The notes under the pieces were generated by a model. That model was not told where the DNA came from. It did no database searches and saw nothing but the letters and a program-made list of their open reading frames with translations. A stretch of 64,000 nt of DNA from Paralysiella testudinis (lineage in GTDB: Bacteria > Pseudomonadota > Gammaproteobacteria > Burkholderiales > Neisseriaceae): NCBI RefSeq assembly GCF_016894345.1, contig NZ_CP069798.1, positions 1 through 64,000 of the forward strand, written 5' to 3'. The first letter of the stretch is position 1. The number at the start of each line of letters is the position of its first letter. Shown here piece by piece: positions 1-12,924 of the stretch. The position numbers and the translations under genes are program-made.

Positions 1-63
1 CATCCCGCATCAGCCCAACCCCGCGGCCTTCACGCCGCACCCACACGAAACCTCCGCCACAGC

Positions 64-1530
64 ATGACCATCGCAGAATTTTGGCCTTTATGCCTCCAGC
101 ACCTCAAGCAGCAGCTGTCTACCCAGCAATACAGCATGTGGATAGCACCGCTGACCGTGGGCGAAGAAAACGGCCAGTGGCTGGTGTACACCCCCAACAA
201 TTTTTTGTTCGGCCACGTGAAAAAACAATTCTGGCCGCACATTCAGGCAGCCAAAGCCGAGCTAGCACCTGCCGATGCGCCTGATTTAGCTTTAAAAATC
301 GGCCAGGGCCTGCGCTTGGAAGCTGCCGGCAATGCCGCGCCCGCTGCGGTCAATACCACCGCCAAACAAGCACCCAGCGCCGAGCAAATCATCGGCAAAC
401 ACCTGCAAGCCCAAAGCTCATCTGCCACGCCAGCCACACCGGCGCCCACAGCAATACCCGCACCCAACGCCGCAGTGCCAGACGACAACACCACCCCCGC
501 CAAACGCGATGCCCAGCGCCTATCGCCCGAATTCACCTTCGACACCTTGGTGGTGGGCAAAGGCAATGAAGTGGCCGTGGCCGTGGCGCGCAGCATTTCC
601 GAAAACCCCGGCGGCCATTACAACCCGTTTTTTCTCTACAGCAGCCCGGGCTTGGGCAAAACCCACTTGGTGCAGGCCATCGGCCACACCTTGCTGCAAT
701 TGCAGCCCAAGGCCAAAGTGGCCTATATCCACGGCCAAGATTATCTGCGCAGCGTGATGAACGCCGCACGCAACAACACTTTCGACGCACTCAAACAAAA
801 ATACAAGCAATACGACTTGCTGATTTTGGACGACGTGCAGTTTATTGCCGACAAAACCCGCACCATGGAAGAGTTTTTTTATCTCTTCAACCACTTTTAC
901 AACGAGCGAAAACAGATTATCCTCACCTCCGATGAGCTACCTGAAAACATCGACGGCATGGATGTGCGCCTGAAAACCCGTTTTTCACAAGGGCTTACCA
1001 TGCGCCTAGAGCCGCCGGAATTTGAAATGCGGGTGGCTATTTTGCAGAAAAAAGCCCAACTGGCTGGCGTAAAACTGGAAGAAGACGCCGCCTTTTTTAT
1101 CGCCAAACACATTCAAGGCAGCGTGCGCTATTTGGAAGGCGCCTTCAAGCGCGTGGAAGCCAGCAGCCGCTTCACCGGCAAGCCGATTAATATCGACCTG
1201 GCCACCCACGCCCTAAAAGACCTGGTGGCCAGCGCCTATAAAGTGATTACCACCGAAATGATTATGGAAGCCGTGGCCGGCTATTACAAAATCGGCATCG
1301 GCGACTTGACCGGCAAAAAACGCACCCGCAATATTGCGCGGCCGCGGCAAATGGCAATGATGCTCACCAAAGAGCTCACCAGCCTAAGCCTACCGGCCAT
1401 CGGCAGCAGCTTTGGCGGACGCGACCACACCACCGTGATGCACGCCGTCAAAACCATTGCCGACTTGCGCAAAGAAAGCCCAGACACCGAGCGCGACTAC
1501 CAAAAACTATTGATTTTAATTAAAAATTAA
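64..1530 (+). CDS. dnaA: Chromosomal replication initiator DnaA
   Basis: DnaA binds DnaA boxes at oriC and, in its ATP form, melts the origin and helps load DnaB. The 488-aa protein has the usual four parts: an N-terminal interaction domain (about 1-90), an Ala/Pro/Thr-rich linker (about 90-165), an AAA+ domain with Walker A SSPGLGKTH (about 193-201) and Walker B LLILDDVQ (about 252-259), and a C-terminal helix-turn-helix with the DnaA-box signature GRDHTTVMHA (about 452). The start gives the typical MTIAEFW N-terminus; only 63 nt precede it, so any upstream origin lies outside the window. dnaN follows after 21 nt, the standard dnaA-dnaN order. Confidence 0.98.
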   Translation: MTIAEFWPLCLQHLKQQLSTQQYSMWIAPLTVGEENGQWLVYTPNNFLFGHVKKQFWPHIQAAKAELAPADAPDLALKIGQGLRLEAAGNAAPAAVNTTAKQAPSAEQIIGKHLQAQSSSATPATPAPTAIPAPNAAVPDDNTTPAKRDAQRLSPEFTFDTLVVGKGNEVAVAVARSISENPGGHYNPFFLYSSPGLGKTHLVQAIGHTLLQLQPKAKVAYIHGQDYLRSVMNAARNNTFDALKQKYKQYDLLILDDVQFIADKTRTMEEFFYLFNHFYNERKQIILTSDELPENIDGMDVRLKTRFSQGLTMRLEPPEFEMRVAILQKKAQLAGVKLEEDAAFFIAKHIQGSVRYLEGAFKRVEASSRFTGKPINIDLATHALKDLVASAYKVITTEMIMEAVAGYYKIGIGDLTGKKRTRNIARPRQMAMMLTKELTSLSLPAIGSSFGGRDHTTVMHAVKTIADLRKESPDTERDYQKLLILIKN

Positions 1531-1551
1531 CCATCCTCAGAGGGATACACC

Positions 1552-2655
1552 ATGTTGATTTTACAAGCCGAACGCGACACATTGCTCAAGCCCCTGCAAG
1601 CCGTTACCGGCATTGTTGAGCGCCGCCACACCCTGCCGATTTTGTCCAACGTATTATTGGAAAACAGCGGCGGCCAAACCAACATCCTCGCCACCGATCT
1701 GGAAATCCAAATCAACACCGCCGGCCCGCAAAGCAGCGCCGACAACTTCCGCATCACCACCAACGCCAAAAAACTGCAAGATATCCTGCGCGCCCTTCCC
1801 GACGGCGCATTGGTGTCGCTGGATTGGGCGCAAAACCGCCTCACCTTAAAAGCCGGCAAAAGCCGCTTCAACCTGCAAACCCTGCCCGCCGAAGATTTCC
1901 CGTTGATGAGCGTGGGCGAAGACGTGAGCGCCGCCTTTTCCCTGCCGCAAGAAGCACTAAAAGAAATGCTGTCGCAAGTGCAATACGGCATGGCCGTGCA
2001 AGACATCCGCTATTATCTCAACGGCTTGCTGATGCAAACCGAAGGCGACCAACTGCGCCTGGTGGCCACCGACGGCCACCGCTTGGCTTTTTCCGCCACC
2101 ACCATCAACGCCGATTTGCCGCGCGCCGAAGTGATTTTGCCGCGCAAAACCGTATTAGAGCTGTTTAAACTGCTCAACCACCCCGGCGAGCCGGTTACCG
2201 TAGAGCTGCTCAACAACCAAGTGCGCTTCCGCTGCCAAGACACCGTGATTGTGAGCAAAGTGGTGGACGGCAAATTCCCCGACTACAACCGCGTGATTCC
2301 GCTGGACAACGACAAGCTGTTTTTGGTGGGCCGCACCCAGCTTTTGGGCGCTCTGGAGCGCGCCGCCATTCTGGCCAACGAAAAATTCCGCGGCGCGCGC
2401 CTGCACATCAAACCGGGCGTGCTCAGCGTAACCTGTAGCAACAACGAACAGGAAGAAGCCCGTGAAGAGCTGGAAATCGCCTACCAAGGCGACGAATTGG
2501 AAGTGGGCTTTAACATCAACTACCTGATGGACGTGCTGCGCAACGTACACAGCGACGACCTGCAACTGGCCTTTGGCGACGTTAACCGCTCCACCCTGTT
2601 CACCATCCCCAATAATCCCAATTTCAAATACATCGTGATGCCGATGCGGATTTAA
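1552..2655 (+). CDS. dnaN: DNA polymerase III sliding clamp beta subunit
   Basis: This is the ring-shaped processivity clamp that tethers Pol III to DNA and docks other replication and repair proteins. At 367 aa it has the family length, built of three repeated clamp folds. It starts MLILQAERDTLLKPLQ and ends with the conserved YIVMPMRI tail that lines the peptide-binding pocket. An AGAGGG ribosome site lies about 8 nt upstream of the ATG, and the gene is 21 nt from dnaA, so the two are probably cotranscribed. A DUS-pair terminator follows. Confidence 0.98.
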   Translation: MLILQAERDTLLKPLQAVTGIVERRHTLPILSNVLLENSGGQTNILATDLEIQINTAGPQSSADNFRITTNAKKLQDILRALPDGALVSLDWAQNRLTLKAGKSRFNLQTLPAEDFPLMSVGEDVSAAFSLPQEALKEMLSQVQYGMAVQDIRYYLNGLLMQTEGDQLRLVATDGHRLAFSATTINADLPRAEVILPRKTVLELFKLLNHPGEPVTVELLNNQVRFRCQDTVIVSKVVDGKFPDYNRVIPLDNDKLFLVGRTQLLGALERAAILANEKFRGARLHIKPGVLSVTCSNNEQEEAREELEIAYQGDELEVGFNINYLMDVLRNVHSDDLQLAFGDVNRSTLFTIPNNPNFKYIVMPMRI

Positions 2656-2681
2656 AACCAAAAATTGCGCCATGATTTGAT

Positions 2682-2719
2682 AAAAGGCTGCCTGAAAACA
2701 TTTTCAGGCAGCCTTTTTT
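2682..2719. terminator. Inverted DUS-pair terminator after dnaN
   Basis: AGGCTGCCTGAAAA and its reverse complement form a long stem with a very short loop, followed by a T-run on the plus strand. Paired uptake sequences doubling as terminators are typical of Neisseriaceae. Confidence 0.85.
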
Positions 2720-2761
2720 ATGCACCGGGTTTTAAAGATCCAAGGCTACCTGAAACCTTAA

Positions 2762-3206
2762 AACCCCGTCATTATTGCCGAATTTGATTCAGCAATCCAC
2801 ACCACCGCACCCGCCGCCGTGATTTTTAAAATTTATGAAGATGTCGCCAACTGGCACCGCTGGGATCCAGACACCAAAACGGCACAGCTTAATCCGGGCT
2901 TGGCGCTGGGTGCCACAGGTAGCCTCACCCCCAGCAAAGGCAAAACCGTGCCCATCGAAATTACCGCCTTTGCATTAAATCGCAGATTTACCGCCACCAG
3001 CAAAACCTTGCTTTTCCGCTTGGATTTTGAACATGAGCTTACCCCCACGAAAAATGGCACCCTGATTCTACACCGGGCACGCTTTGGCGGCCTGCTAAAA
3101 CCTTTGCTCAGTAGATTGCTGGGGCCGCAAATGGATTAAAGGTCTGCCCATCACATTGCAGCAGCTGAAAGCACTTGCCGAAGCCACCCACGCCAGCAAC
3201 ACCTAA
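2762..3206 (+). pseudogene. SRPBCC/polyketide-cyclase-like small protein, decayed
   Basis: The reading frame contains IYEDVANWHRWDPDT, the N-terminal signature of SRPBCC (START-like) ligand-binding proteins. The frame is open from 2762, just after a TAA, but has no ATG before the conserved start; the first usual start codon (GTG 2819) lies inside the conserved region. Near 3120 an apparent extra G shifts the frame. The downstream frame restores a family-like tail (RKWIKGLPITLQQLK) that ends at 3206. The missing start and the frameshift together suggest a pseudogene; a sequencing error cannot be excluded. It sits alone between two DUS hairpins, upstream of gyrB. Confidence 0.6.
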
Positions 3207-3224
3207 GCCCCCAGCACATCAATT

Positions 3225-3271
3225 AGGCTGCCTGAAAACAAATTGCAGATCGCCAATCTTTCAGGCAGCCC
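3225..3271. terminator. Inverted DUS pair with 21-nt loop
   Basis: AGGCTGCCTGAAA at 3225-3237 pairs with TTTCAGGCAGCCT at 3259-3271. There is no T-run, so termination is less certain than for the hairpin after dnaN. Confidence 0.5.
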
Positions 3272-3324
3272 TATTCCACCTTCACTTCACCCCACCCAAC
3301 TCAAGACAACGGCGCTTATCTGTA

Positions 3325-5801
<2,477 letters not shown>

Positions 5802-5850
5802 ACCAATCACCGAGGCAACCCCAAGCAATTAAAATTAAAGGGAACATAAA

Positions 5851-6377
5851 ATGGCTTTAAATACACATGCGCTGTCGGCTTTGGTGGGCGGCCTTTTGCT
5901 GAGCGCCGCCGCTCAAGCACAAACCACCTAATTGTTGAGCACATCCTCTACCAAAATCCGGCCAAAGTGGCCGACCGCATTGCCAACGAATGCACCGAGC
6001 TGGGCAGCCATTTCGCCAACACCATTGCCGCCGAAGCGAAAAAACGCAATCTGGCATTAATCAGCAGTGCCGATGCGGCCAGCCAGCCCAACCGCGTGGA
6101 AGTGATGATTACCGATGTGCGCAGCTATGGCAATGCCTTTACCGGCCACTATAAATCGGTGGACATTCAAGTTAACCGCTACACCAACGGCCAGCCCGAT
6201 GGCGAAACCCACATCAGCCGCCGCTCCACCGGCGGCATTGGCGGCGCTTTCAAAAGCTCGTGCAGTGTACTTGACCGCACCACCAATACCTTGAGTAGCG
6301 ACATCGTCAAATGGCTGCAAAGCCAAGCTACACCAGCCGCAACAACCGAAATCATCCCGGTACCGGCAACGCATTAA
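5851..6377 (+). pseudogene. Secreted small protein of unknown function, frameshifted after its signal peptide
   Basis: An ATG at 5851 with a good AAGGGAA ribosome site opens a clear signal peptide (hydrophobic core, then AAAQAQTT), but this frame stops at 5929. A second frame continues without a gap (IVEHILYQNPAKVADRIANEC) to 6377 and looks like the mature domain, about 150 aa. A one-base change near 5928 would join them. There is no homopolymer at the junction, so phase variation is unlikely. Either the gene is inactivated or the assembly has an error. I do not recognise the mature domain; it has two cysteines that could form a disulfide. Confidence 0.6.
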
Positions 6378-6401
6378 AGCAATCCAACGACAAACAGCAA
6401 T

Positions 6402-6437
6402 TAAGGCTGCCTGAAAAAGTTTTCAGGCAGCCTTTTG
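6402..6437. terminator. Inverted DUS-pair terminator
   Basis: AAGGCTGCCTGAAAA and its reverse complement form a stem followed by TTTT. It lies between the convergent small secreted gene and the YpjD-like gene and could serve both. Confidence 0.8.
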
Positions 6438-6457
6438 TGTATTGAACAACGCCATCT

Positions 6458-7270
6458 TTAAACCATGCGCTGCAACACAATCTCCAACACAAATTTACTG
6501 CCGATATAAGCCAGCATCAGACAGGCAAACGCCACCAGCATCCATTGCGCCGCCTTCTTGCCGCGCCAAGCTTGGGTGTGGTGTTTAAACAGAATCACCG
6601 CATAAATCAGCCACGAAATCACGCCGAACACGGTTTTATGAGTGAATGCCGCTGGCTGGCCGAACACGGCTTCGGCAAAAAAAGTGCCGCTCACCACCGC
6701 CACCGTCAGCAACACAAAGCCCGCCCACAAGCCTTGAAACATCAGTTTTTCAATGCTCAGCAAGGGCGGCAGCGACACCATCATCGCCGACATTTTGCGC
6801 CGGTGCAGCTGGCGGTTGAGCACCAGCATCAACACCGCCAGCAAAGTGGTGATGCCAAACAAACCGTAAGCCAGCAAGGCCGCGCTGATGTGCAGCATAA
6901 ACGGCAGATTGTGCACCGAATAGCCCATATGCTGCCCCGGCCACACCGCCGCCAACAGCATCGACAGCGCCGCACACGGATACAGCAGCAATTGCAGGCC
7001 TTTCAGCGGATAAAAAAAGCTGCCACACCAATACAGCAACACCATCAGCCATGCCACCACCGTGAGCGCATCGCCAAAACCAATCGCCAGCGTGCGCTCA
7101 TGCAACACCGGCAGCCACACCACCGAAGTGTGCAGCAATAAAATCGGCACCAGCACCATCAATTCGGTGCGCAAGGGGTAATGCTCGGCAGCGTAGCGGC
7201 GCCAAAACCGCCACACACACACCGCCAACACCGCATACAACAAGGCCAGTACCAACAGCAAGGAATTCAT
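6458..7270 (-). CDS. ypjD: CcsA/YpjD-like cytochrome c assembly membrane protein
   Basis: This 270-aa integral membrane protein has about eight hydrophobic segments, charged loops, and conserved histidines in the LHISAALLAYGLFG and FTHKTVFGVISW regions. That pattern fits the CcsA/CcmC/YpjD (HemX) family, associated with heme handling in cytochrome c maturation. I chose the ATG at 7270 (MNSLLLVLALLYAVL), because the longer frame adds a cysteine-rich, non-membrane extension unlike the family. It is divergent from ffh, a common pairing in proteobacteria (ypjD next to ffh). Its exact role is not clear from sequence alone. Confidence 0.8.
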   Translation of the reverse strand: MNSLLLVLALLYAVLAVCVWRFWRRYAAEHYPLRTELMVLVPILLLHTSVVWLPVLHERTLAIGFGDALTVVAWLMVLLYWCGSFFYPLKGLQLLLYPCAALSMLLAAVWPGQHMGYSVHNLPFMLHISAALLAYGLFGITTLLAVLMLVLNRQLHRRKMSAMMVSLPPLLSIEKLMFQGLWAGFVLLTVAVVSGTFFAEAVFGQPAAFTHKTVFGVISWLIYAVILFKHHTQAWRGKKAAQWMLVAFACLMLAYIGSKFVLEIVLQRMV

Positions 7271-7394
7271 AAATGCTTTTCCACAAGACACGCGTGCCGC
7301 AAACGGTTTGCGTAGTGTAAAATAAACGCCTTTGCGCTCGCTGCTGTTCAAAAACAGGCAGCCGCAAGCGCGGCAAGATTTCATTTTAACAAAA

Positions 7395-7430
7395 AGGCTG
7401 CCTGAAGTGGCGGCCTTGTTCAGGCAGCCT
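7395..7430. repeat. Inverted DUS pair between ypjD-like gene and ffh
   Basis: AGGCTGCCTGAA at 7395 and its complement at 7419-7430 flank a 12-nt loop. It lies in the upstream region of two divergent genes, so it is more likely an uptake signal than a terminator. Confidence 0.7.
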
Positions 7431-7479
7431 ACACGCCCGTGTGCCTCGCCCTTATAACAGCCTTAAGGCGGACTTGATT

Positions 7480-8841
7480 ATGCTCGACAATTTATCCAAC
7501 CGTTTCAGCCAGATCAGCAAAAATCTGCGCGGCCAAGCGCGCCTAAGCGAAGACAATATTAAAGACGCCCTGCGCGAAGTGCGCATGGCCTTGCTTGAGG
7601 CCGATGTGGCGCTGCCGGTGGTGAAGCAATTTGTGGCCAATGTAAAAGAACGCGCCGTAGGCCAGGAAATCACCGACAGCCTCACCCCTGGCCAAGCCTT
7701 TATCGGCGTGGTAAACCAAGCGCTCACCGAGCTGATGGGCAAAGAAAACAGCAGCCTTAATCTGGCCGCAGTGCCGCCGGCGGTGATTTTAATGGCCGGT
7801 TTGCAAGGTGCCGGTAAAACCACCACCGTGGGCAAATTATCGCGCCTGCTCAAAGCCGAACACACCAAAAAGAAAATTCTGGTGGTGTCGGCCGACGTTT
7901 ACCGCCCGGCGGCGATTGAGCAATTGAAACTGCTGGCCGGGCAAGTGGGGGTGGATTTTTTCCCGTCCGACATCAGCCAGCAGCCGGTGGCGATTGCCGC
8001 CGCCGCGCTGGACTACGCCAAAAAGCATTTTTACGATGTGCTGATGGTGGACACCGCCGGGCGTTTGGCGATTGATGAAATGATGATGGCCGAAATCAAG
8101 GCTGTACACGCCGCCATCAATCCGGTGGAAACCCTGTTTGTGGTCGACGCCATGCAAGGCCAAGATGCGGTGAATACCGCCCAAGCCTTTAACGAAGCGC
8201 TACCGCTCACCGGCGTGATTCTCACCAAAATGGACGGCGATTCGCGCGGCGGTGCCGCTTTGTCGGTGCGCCACATCACCGGCAAGCCGATTAAATTTAT
8301 CGGCGTGGGCGAAAAAATCACCGGCTTGGAGCCGTTTCACCCCGACCGCTTGGCCAGCCGCATTCTGGGCATGGGCGATGTGCTGTCGCTGATTGAAGAC
8401 GTGCAAAAAGGCATCGACGAAGAAACCGCCCAGCAAATGGCCAAAAAGCTGCATAAGGGCAAAGGCTTCGATTTAAACGATTTTAAAGCGCAAATCCAGC
8501 AAATGCGCAATATGGGCGGCATCGAATCGATTATGTCCAAACTGCCGGGCGACATGGGGCAAATGGCCAAACAAGTACCCGAAGGCACCGCCGAAAAAGC
8601 CATGGGCCAAGTGGAGGCCATCATCAACTCGATGACCGCCAAAGAGCGCGCCAACCCCGCCTTAATCAAAGCCAGCCGCAAACGCCGCATTGCCTTAGGC
8701 TCGGGCACCAGCGTGCAAGAAGTGAATAAAATGCTTAAGCAATTTGAGCAGTCGCAAAAAATGATGAAGTCGCTCACCAAAGGCGGCATGGGCAAACTGA
8801 TGCGCATGGCCAAAGGCATGAAAGGGATGATGCCGCAGTAA
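7480..8841 (+). CDS. ffh: Signal recognition particle protein Ffh
   Basis: This GTPase of the signal recognition particle binds 4.5S RNA and signal sequences and delivers ribosomes to FtsY at the inner membrane. The 453-aa product has the N/G domain (GLQGAGKTTT near 107, DTAGRL near 191, TKMDGDSRGG near 249) and a methionine-rich M domain ending in MRMAKGMKGMMPQ. The start at 7480 gives the canonical MLDNLSNRFSQISKNLRG. The longer frame to 7441 runs into the DUS hairpin region. Confidence 0.97.
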   Translation: MLDNLSNRFSQISKNLRGQARLSEDNIKDALREVRMALLEADVALPVVKQFVANVKERAVGQEITDSLTPGQAFIGVVNQALTELMGKENSSLNLAAVPPAVILMAGLQGAGKTTTVGKLSRLLKAEHTKKKILVVSADVYRPAAIEQLKLLAGQVGVDFFPSDISQQPVAIAAAALDYAKKHFYDVLMVDTAGRLAIDEMMMAEIKAVHAAINPVETLFVVDAMQGQDAVNTAQAFNEALPLTGVILTKMDGDSRGGAALSVRHITGKPIKFIGVGEKITGLEPFHPDRLASRILGMGDVLSLIEDVQKGIDEETAQQMAKKLHKGKGFDLNDFKAQIQQMRNMGGIESIMSKLPGDMGQMAKQVPEGTAEKAMGQVEAIINSMTAKERANPALIKASRKRRIALGSGTSVQEVNKMLKQFEQSQKMMKSLTKGGMGKLMRMAKGMKGMMPQ

Positions 8842-8983
8842 AGCCGTTTGGTATGGGTAATATGCAAGGCTGCCTGAAAGCGGAAATGAACATACGGCAC
8901 TTGGTGCCGCATCCGCAATGGTGTATCTTGAAAGCCTGTTTGTGCGTTATGGGCGGGAAACCGCATCACCCAACAGCATAAAC

Positions 8984-9013
8984 AGGCGCTCTTGTCTTAG
9001 GCGCTCTTGTCTT
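8984..9013. repeat. 15-bp perfect tandem duplication
   Basis: AGGCGCTCTTGTCTT occurs twice head to tail, about 30 nt upstream of a small secreted-protein gene. It could be a simple slippage duplication that affects promoter spacing. Confidence 0.8.
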
Positions 9014-9041
9014 ACTTTTAAAACCCGCCAGGAGACCGCAC

Positions 9042-9371
9042 ATGACCATTAAAACCCTACTCCCCGTTTGCGCCCTGTTTGCCTCCGCCACCCTCTTCGC
9101 CCAATCCATGCCCGCCGGCGCCATACAAGCCGGCACACTGGCCAATGACAAATTGGTGAGCGACGTATTGCCGCAAATAGTGATATTGGCCAGCACCAAA
9201 GGCTGCCAAGAACCAAAAGATGCCCGGCCTTATCTCAAAGCACAGCCCAAAGGCAAAGTGGGCAACCGCATGTGGCAGGAAATCTGGCTGATTCAGTGCC
9301 GCAACGGCAACTATCCGGTTGAGGCGCGCTTCCAAGAAGACGCCACAGGTGCCAGTTTCCGATTGCGTTAA
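9042..9371 (+). CDS. Small secreted protein of unknown function
   Basis: The 109-aa product has an N-terminal signal peptide (MTIKTLLPVCALFASATLFA, cleavage likely near Ala20) and two mature-region cysteines (the GCQE and IQCRNG motifs) that may form a disulfide. The start has a strong AGGAG ribosome site. Nothing in the sequence identifies a reaction. It is a single gene ended by a DUS-pair terminator. Confidence 0.75.
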   Translation: MTIKTLLPVCALFASATLFAQSMPAGAIQAGTLANDKLVSDVLPQIVILASTKGCQEPKDARPYLKAQPKGKVGNRMWQEIWLIQCRNGNYPVEARFQEDATGASFRLR

Positions 9372-9395
9372 ATTGCAATATCCCCACATCTGCAC

Positions 9396-9430
9396 AAAGG
9401 CTGCCTGAAACCCTTTCAGGCAGCCTTTAA
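9396..9430. terminator. Inverted DUS-pair terminator
   Basis: AAAGGCTGCCTGAAA and its complement with a short loop, then TTT. It separates the small secreted gene from valS; a TATAAT at 9444-9449 just downstream is a likely valS -10. Confidence 0.8.
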
Positions 9431-9489
9431 AGCTGATTTGCGCTATAATCCGCCTTTATTTTTCTGCATTTATCCACCATAAGTTCACC

Positions 9490-12336
9490 ATGCAAAACAG
9501 CCAATACTCCCCCGCCGATATCGAAACCGCCCACTACCAACATTGGGAACAGCAAGGCTATTTCCAGCCGCACATGGATTTGGGCAAGCCCGCGTTTTCC
9601 ATTCAGCTGCCACCGCCCAATGTCACCGGTACCCTGCACATGGGTCACGCCTTTAACCAAACGATTATGGACGGCCTAACCCGCTACCACCGCATGAAAG
9701 GCGAAAACGTGTGCTGGGTGCCCGGCTCCGATCACGCCGGTATTGCCACTCAAATCGTGGTGGAGCGCCAATTGGCCGAGCAAGGCGTGTCGCGCCACGA
9801 TTTGGGGCGCGAAGCGTTTTTAAACAAAGTGTGGGAATGGAAAGCCGTGTCCGGCGGCACCATCACCGAGCAAATGCGCCGCGTGGGCTGCTCGGTAGAT
9901 TGGACGCGCGAATACTTCACCATGGACGAGCGCCGCGCCGCCGTGGTGAACGAAGTGTTTGTGCGCCTGTTTGAACAAGGGCTGATTTACCGCGGCAAAC
10001 GTTTGGTGAACTGGGATCCGGTGCTGGGCACGGCGGTGTCTGATTTGGAAGTGGAAAGCGTGGAAGAGCAAGGCCAAATGTGGCATATCCGCTATCCGCT
10101 GGCCAGCAACCCTGCCGAAGCCGTGATTGTGGCCACCACCCGCCCGGAAACCCTGCTTGGCGATGTGGCCGTGGCGGTGAACCCCGAAGACGAACGCTAT
10201 GCCCATCTTATCGGCCAAGAATTGCTGCTGCCGCTCACCGGCCGCCGCATTCCCGTGATTGCCGACGAATATGTGGAAAAAGACTTTGGCACCGGCTGCG
10301 TCAAAATCACGCCCGCGCACGACTTTAACGACTACGAAGTGGGCAAACGCCACCGCACGCCTTTAATCAATGTTTTCGATTTAAGCGCCAAAGTATTGGC
10401 CGCAGCCGAAGTATTCAGCTTTAGCGGCGAAGCACAAAGCGGCTTTGCGCTGCCCCAAGCCTATGCCGGGCTGGACCGCTTTGCCGCACGCAAACAAATG
10501 CTGGCCGACCTCGAAGCGCAAGGCTTGCTGGCCGAAGTCAAACCCCACACCTTGATGACGCCCAAGGGCGATCGCACCGGCAGCGTGATTGAGCCCATGC
10601 TCACCAGCCAATGGTTTGTGGCCATGAATGCCGCCCCGTGCGACAGCGCCCATCCCGAGCCGGAAAGTGAATTTACCGGCATGAGCTTGGCGCAAAAAGC
10701 CAAACACGCGGTCGACAGCGGCCAAGTGCGTTTTATCCCCGAAAACTGGGTCAACACCTACAACCAATGGATGAACAACATCCAAGATTGGTGCATCTCG
10801 CGCCAATTGTGGTGGGGGCATCAAATTCCGGCCTGGTATGATGAAAACGGCCGTATTTATGTGGCACGCAACCACAACGAAGCACAAAAACAAGCCGGTG
10901 TCGGTGTTGTCCTCACCCGCGACGAAGACGTACTCGACACCTGGTTTTCATCCGCCTTGGTGCCGTTTTCTACGCTGGGATGGCCAAACGACACCGCTGA
11001 ATTAAAAGCCTTTTTGCCCAGCAATGTGCTGGTTACCGGCTACGAAATCATCTTCTTCTGGGTGGCGCGCATGATTATGATGACCACCCACTTTACCGGC
11101 AAGGTGCCGTTTAAAGACGTGTACATCCACGGCATGGTGCGCGACCACGAAGGCAAAAAAATGTCCAAGTCCGAGGGCAATGTGATCGATCCGGTGGATT
11201 TGATCGACGGCATTGATTTGGAAAATCTGCTGGTTAAGCGCACCACCGGCCTGCGCCGCCCCGAGCGCGCCCCGCAAGTAAAAAAAGACACTGAAAAGCT
11301 GTTTCCTGCGGGCATTCCCGTGTTCGGTGCCGACGCCTTGCGCTTCACCATGGCCAGCTACGCCAGCTTAGGGCGCAGCATCAATTTCGACTTCAAACGC
11401 GCCGAAGGCTACCGCAACTTCTGCAATAAATTGTGGAACGCCAGCCGCTTTGTGCTGATGAATGTAGACGGCCACGATTGCGGCCAAGACGAAAGCGCCC
11501 CACTGGCCTACAGCTTTATCGACCAATGGATTATCTCGCGCCTGCAACAAGTGGAAAGCGCCGTCACCGAAGCGCTGGACACCTACCGCTTCGACATGGC
11601 CGCGCAAACGCTATACGAATTTGTGTGGAACGAATACTGCGATTGGTATTTGGAGCTGGCCAAAGTGCAATTGCAAGGCGGCTGTCCCACCACCCAGCGC
11701 ACCACCCGCCGCACCTTGGTGCGCGTGCTGGAAGTGATTTTGCGCCTGCTGCACCCGATTATGCCGTTTATAACCGAAACCCTGTGGCAAACCATCGCCC
11801 CGCTGGCCAATGCCAAACACAGCAGCAGCATTATGCTGGCAGCGTGGCCGGTGGCAAATCCGGCGCGTTTTGTTCAGGCAGCCTTAGACAAAATGGCGCG
11901 TCTGCAAGACCTGATTGGTGCCGTGCGCAACCTGCGCGGCGAAATGGGCTTGGCACCCGGCATCAAAGCGCCTTTGTTTGTGGAAGGCGGCAGCGAATTG
12001 GCCGAACTGCTGCCCTATGTGCCGATGATGGCGCGCCTCACCGAAGCTTCACTGGTAGCAACACTGCCTGAAAGCGAAGATGCCCCGGTGGCCGTGTGCC
12101 AAGGCGCACGCCTGCTGCTGAAAGTGGAAGTAGACAAAGTCGCCGAAACCGCCCGCTTGAGCAAAGAAGCGGAAAAACTGCAAAAAGCGATGGATAAAAT
12201 CAGCGCCAAGCTGGAAAAGCCGGGCTATACCGACAAAGCCCCGGCACATCTGGTCGCAAAAGACCGCGCCGAATTGGCCGAATTGCAGGATAAAATGGCC
12301 AAAATCAGCAGCCAGTTGCAGAAATACCGCAGCTAA
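9490..12336 (+). CDS. valS: Valyl-tRNA synthetase
   Basis: This class I synthetase charges tRNA-Val and edits mischarged threonine. The 948-aa protein has the HIGH-type motif in [12 protein letters not shown] (about 42-53), an editing domain inserted in the Rossmann fold ([12 protein letters not shown] near 217), the KMSKS signature ([10 protein letters not shown] near 555), an anticodon-binding domain ([26 protein letters not shown]) and the C-terminal coiled-coil arm (about 880-948, Leu/Lys/Glu-rich) characteristic of ValRS. Confidence 0.98.
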   Translation: MQNSQYSPADIETAHYQHWEQQGYFQPHMDLGKPAFSIQLPPPNVTGTLHMGHAFNQTIMDGLTRYHRMKGENVCWVPGSDHAGIATQIVVERQLAEQGVSRHDLGREAFLNKVWEWKAVSGGTITEQMRRVGCSVDWTREYFTMDERRAAVVNEVFVRLFEQGLIYRGKRLVNWDPVLGTAVSDLEVESVEEQGQMWHIRYPLASNPAEAVIVATTRPETLLGDVAVAVNPEDERYAHLIGQELLLPLTGRRIPVIADEYVEKDFGTGCVKITPAHDFNDYEVGKRHRTPLINVFDLSAKVLAAAEVFSFSGEAQSGFALPQAYAGLDRFAARKQMLADLEAQGLLAEVKPHTLMTPKGDRTGSVIEPMLTSQWFVAMNAAPCDSAHPEPESEFTGMSLAQKAKHAVDSGQVRFIPENWVNTYNQWMNNIQDWCISRQLWWGHQIPAWYDENGRIYVARNHNEAQKQAGVGVVLTRDEDVLDTWFSSALVPFSTLGWPNDTAELKAFLPSNVLVTGYEIIFFWVARMIMMTTHFTGKVPFKDVYIHGMVRDHEGKKMSKSEGNVIDPVDLIDGIDLENLLVKRTTGLRRPERAPQVKKDTEKLFPAGIPVFGADALRFTMASYASLGRSINFDFKRAEGYRNFCNKLWNASRFVLMNVDGHDCGQDESAPLAYSFIDQWIISRLQQVESAVTEALDTYRFDMAAQTLYEFVWNEYCDWYLELAKVQLQGGCPTTQRTTRRTLVRVLEVILRLLHPIMPFITETLWQTIAPLANAKHSSSIMLAAWPVANPARFVQAALDKMARLQDLIGAVRNLRGEMGLAPGIKAPLFVEGGSELAELLPYVPMMARLTEASLVATLPESEDAPVAVCQGARLLLKVEVDKVAETARLSKEAEKLQKAMDKISAKLEKPGYTDKAPAHLVAKDRAELAELQDKMAKISSQLQKYRS

Positions 12337-12340
12337 TGCT

Positions 12341-12373
12341 AACAAACCCATGCAAAAATGCATGGGTTTGTTT
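12341..12373 (+). terminator. valS terminator
   Basis: AACAAACCCATGC and GCATGGGTTTGTT form a strong stem with a 5-nt loop and a T-rich tail, 4 nt after the stop codon. This one does not use a DUS. Confidence 0.9.
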
Positions 12374-12924
12374 ATGTATTGGCTTCAGCTTGCCGACTTA
12401 CTATGATTTATTACTTGGCTTTGCCAAATGTATTACACCAATGAAATAGCCGTTTTGAATGAGTAGCTTGACTTTGCAATCTTACTTTATTCAAGTAAAA
12501 ATAATGCGTTTGTCCTATTTAACCGCATTATTGACCCCATCTATTGGCAAAAACAACATCTTTCTGGTGTCGATTCAATTTTATTTGATGCCTATTATTC
12601 ATTTTGAAAAGAAGCTTAGGTAAAATGCAAACTTCATGCATTCATGAAACAGAAATAACTCAAAAATAAATGACGCCTTAATGAAACATCGGATTCATTT
12701 TTTCAGTCATAGCACTTTGCTTGTTAATGATGGCAACACATTCTTACCAATGCTGCCATCCTATACCAACGCAAATACCTTGATTATAGTAAACGGCTTA
12801 CTTCTCCCGTCCTGTTCTGGCCAACGTAAGTCATGATCACAGACAGCTTTTAAGCTGAATAAAGCTGCTCCGTTTCTACTGTTACAATCGACCAAAATTA
12901 AACAAAATATCTACTAAGGAAATA
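12374..12924. other. 550-bp AT-rich gene-free stretch
   Basis: No ORF with coding character is visible on either strand, and no DUS or Correia end. The base composition is noticeably more AT-rich than in flanking genes. It probably holds the promoter and operator region of the downstream MarR-family gene; I could not define individual sites. Confidence 0.6.

Noticed and set aside
1..63. Replication origin upstream of dnaA
   Set aside because: Only 63 nt precede dnaA. No DnaA-box cluster or AT-rich unwinding region is visible in them.
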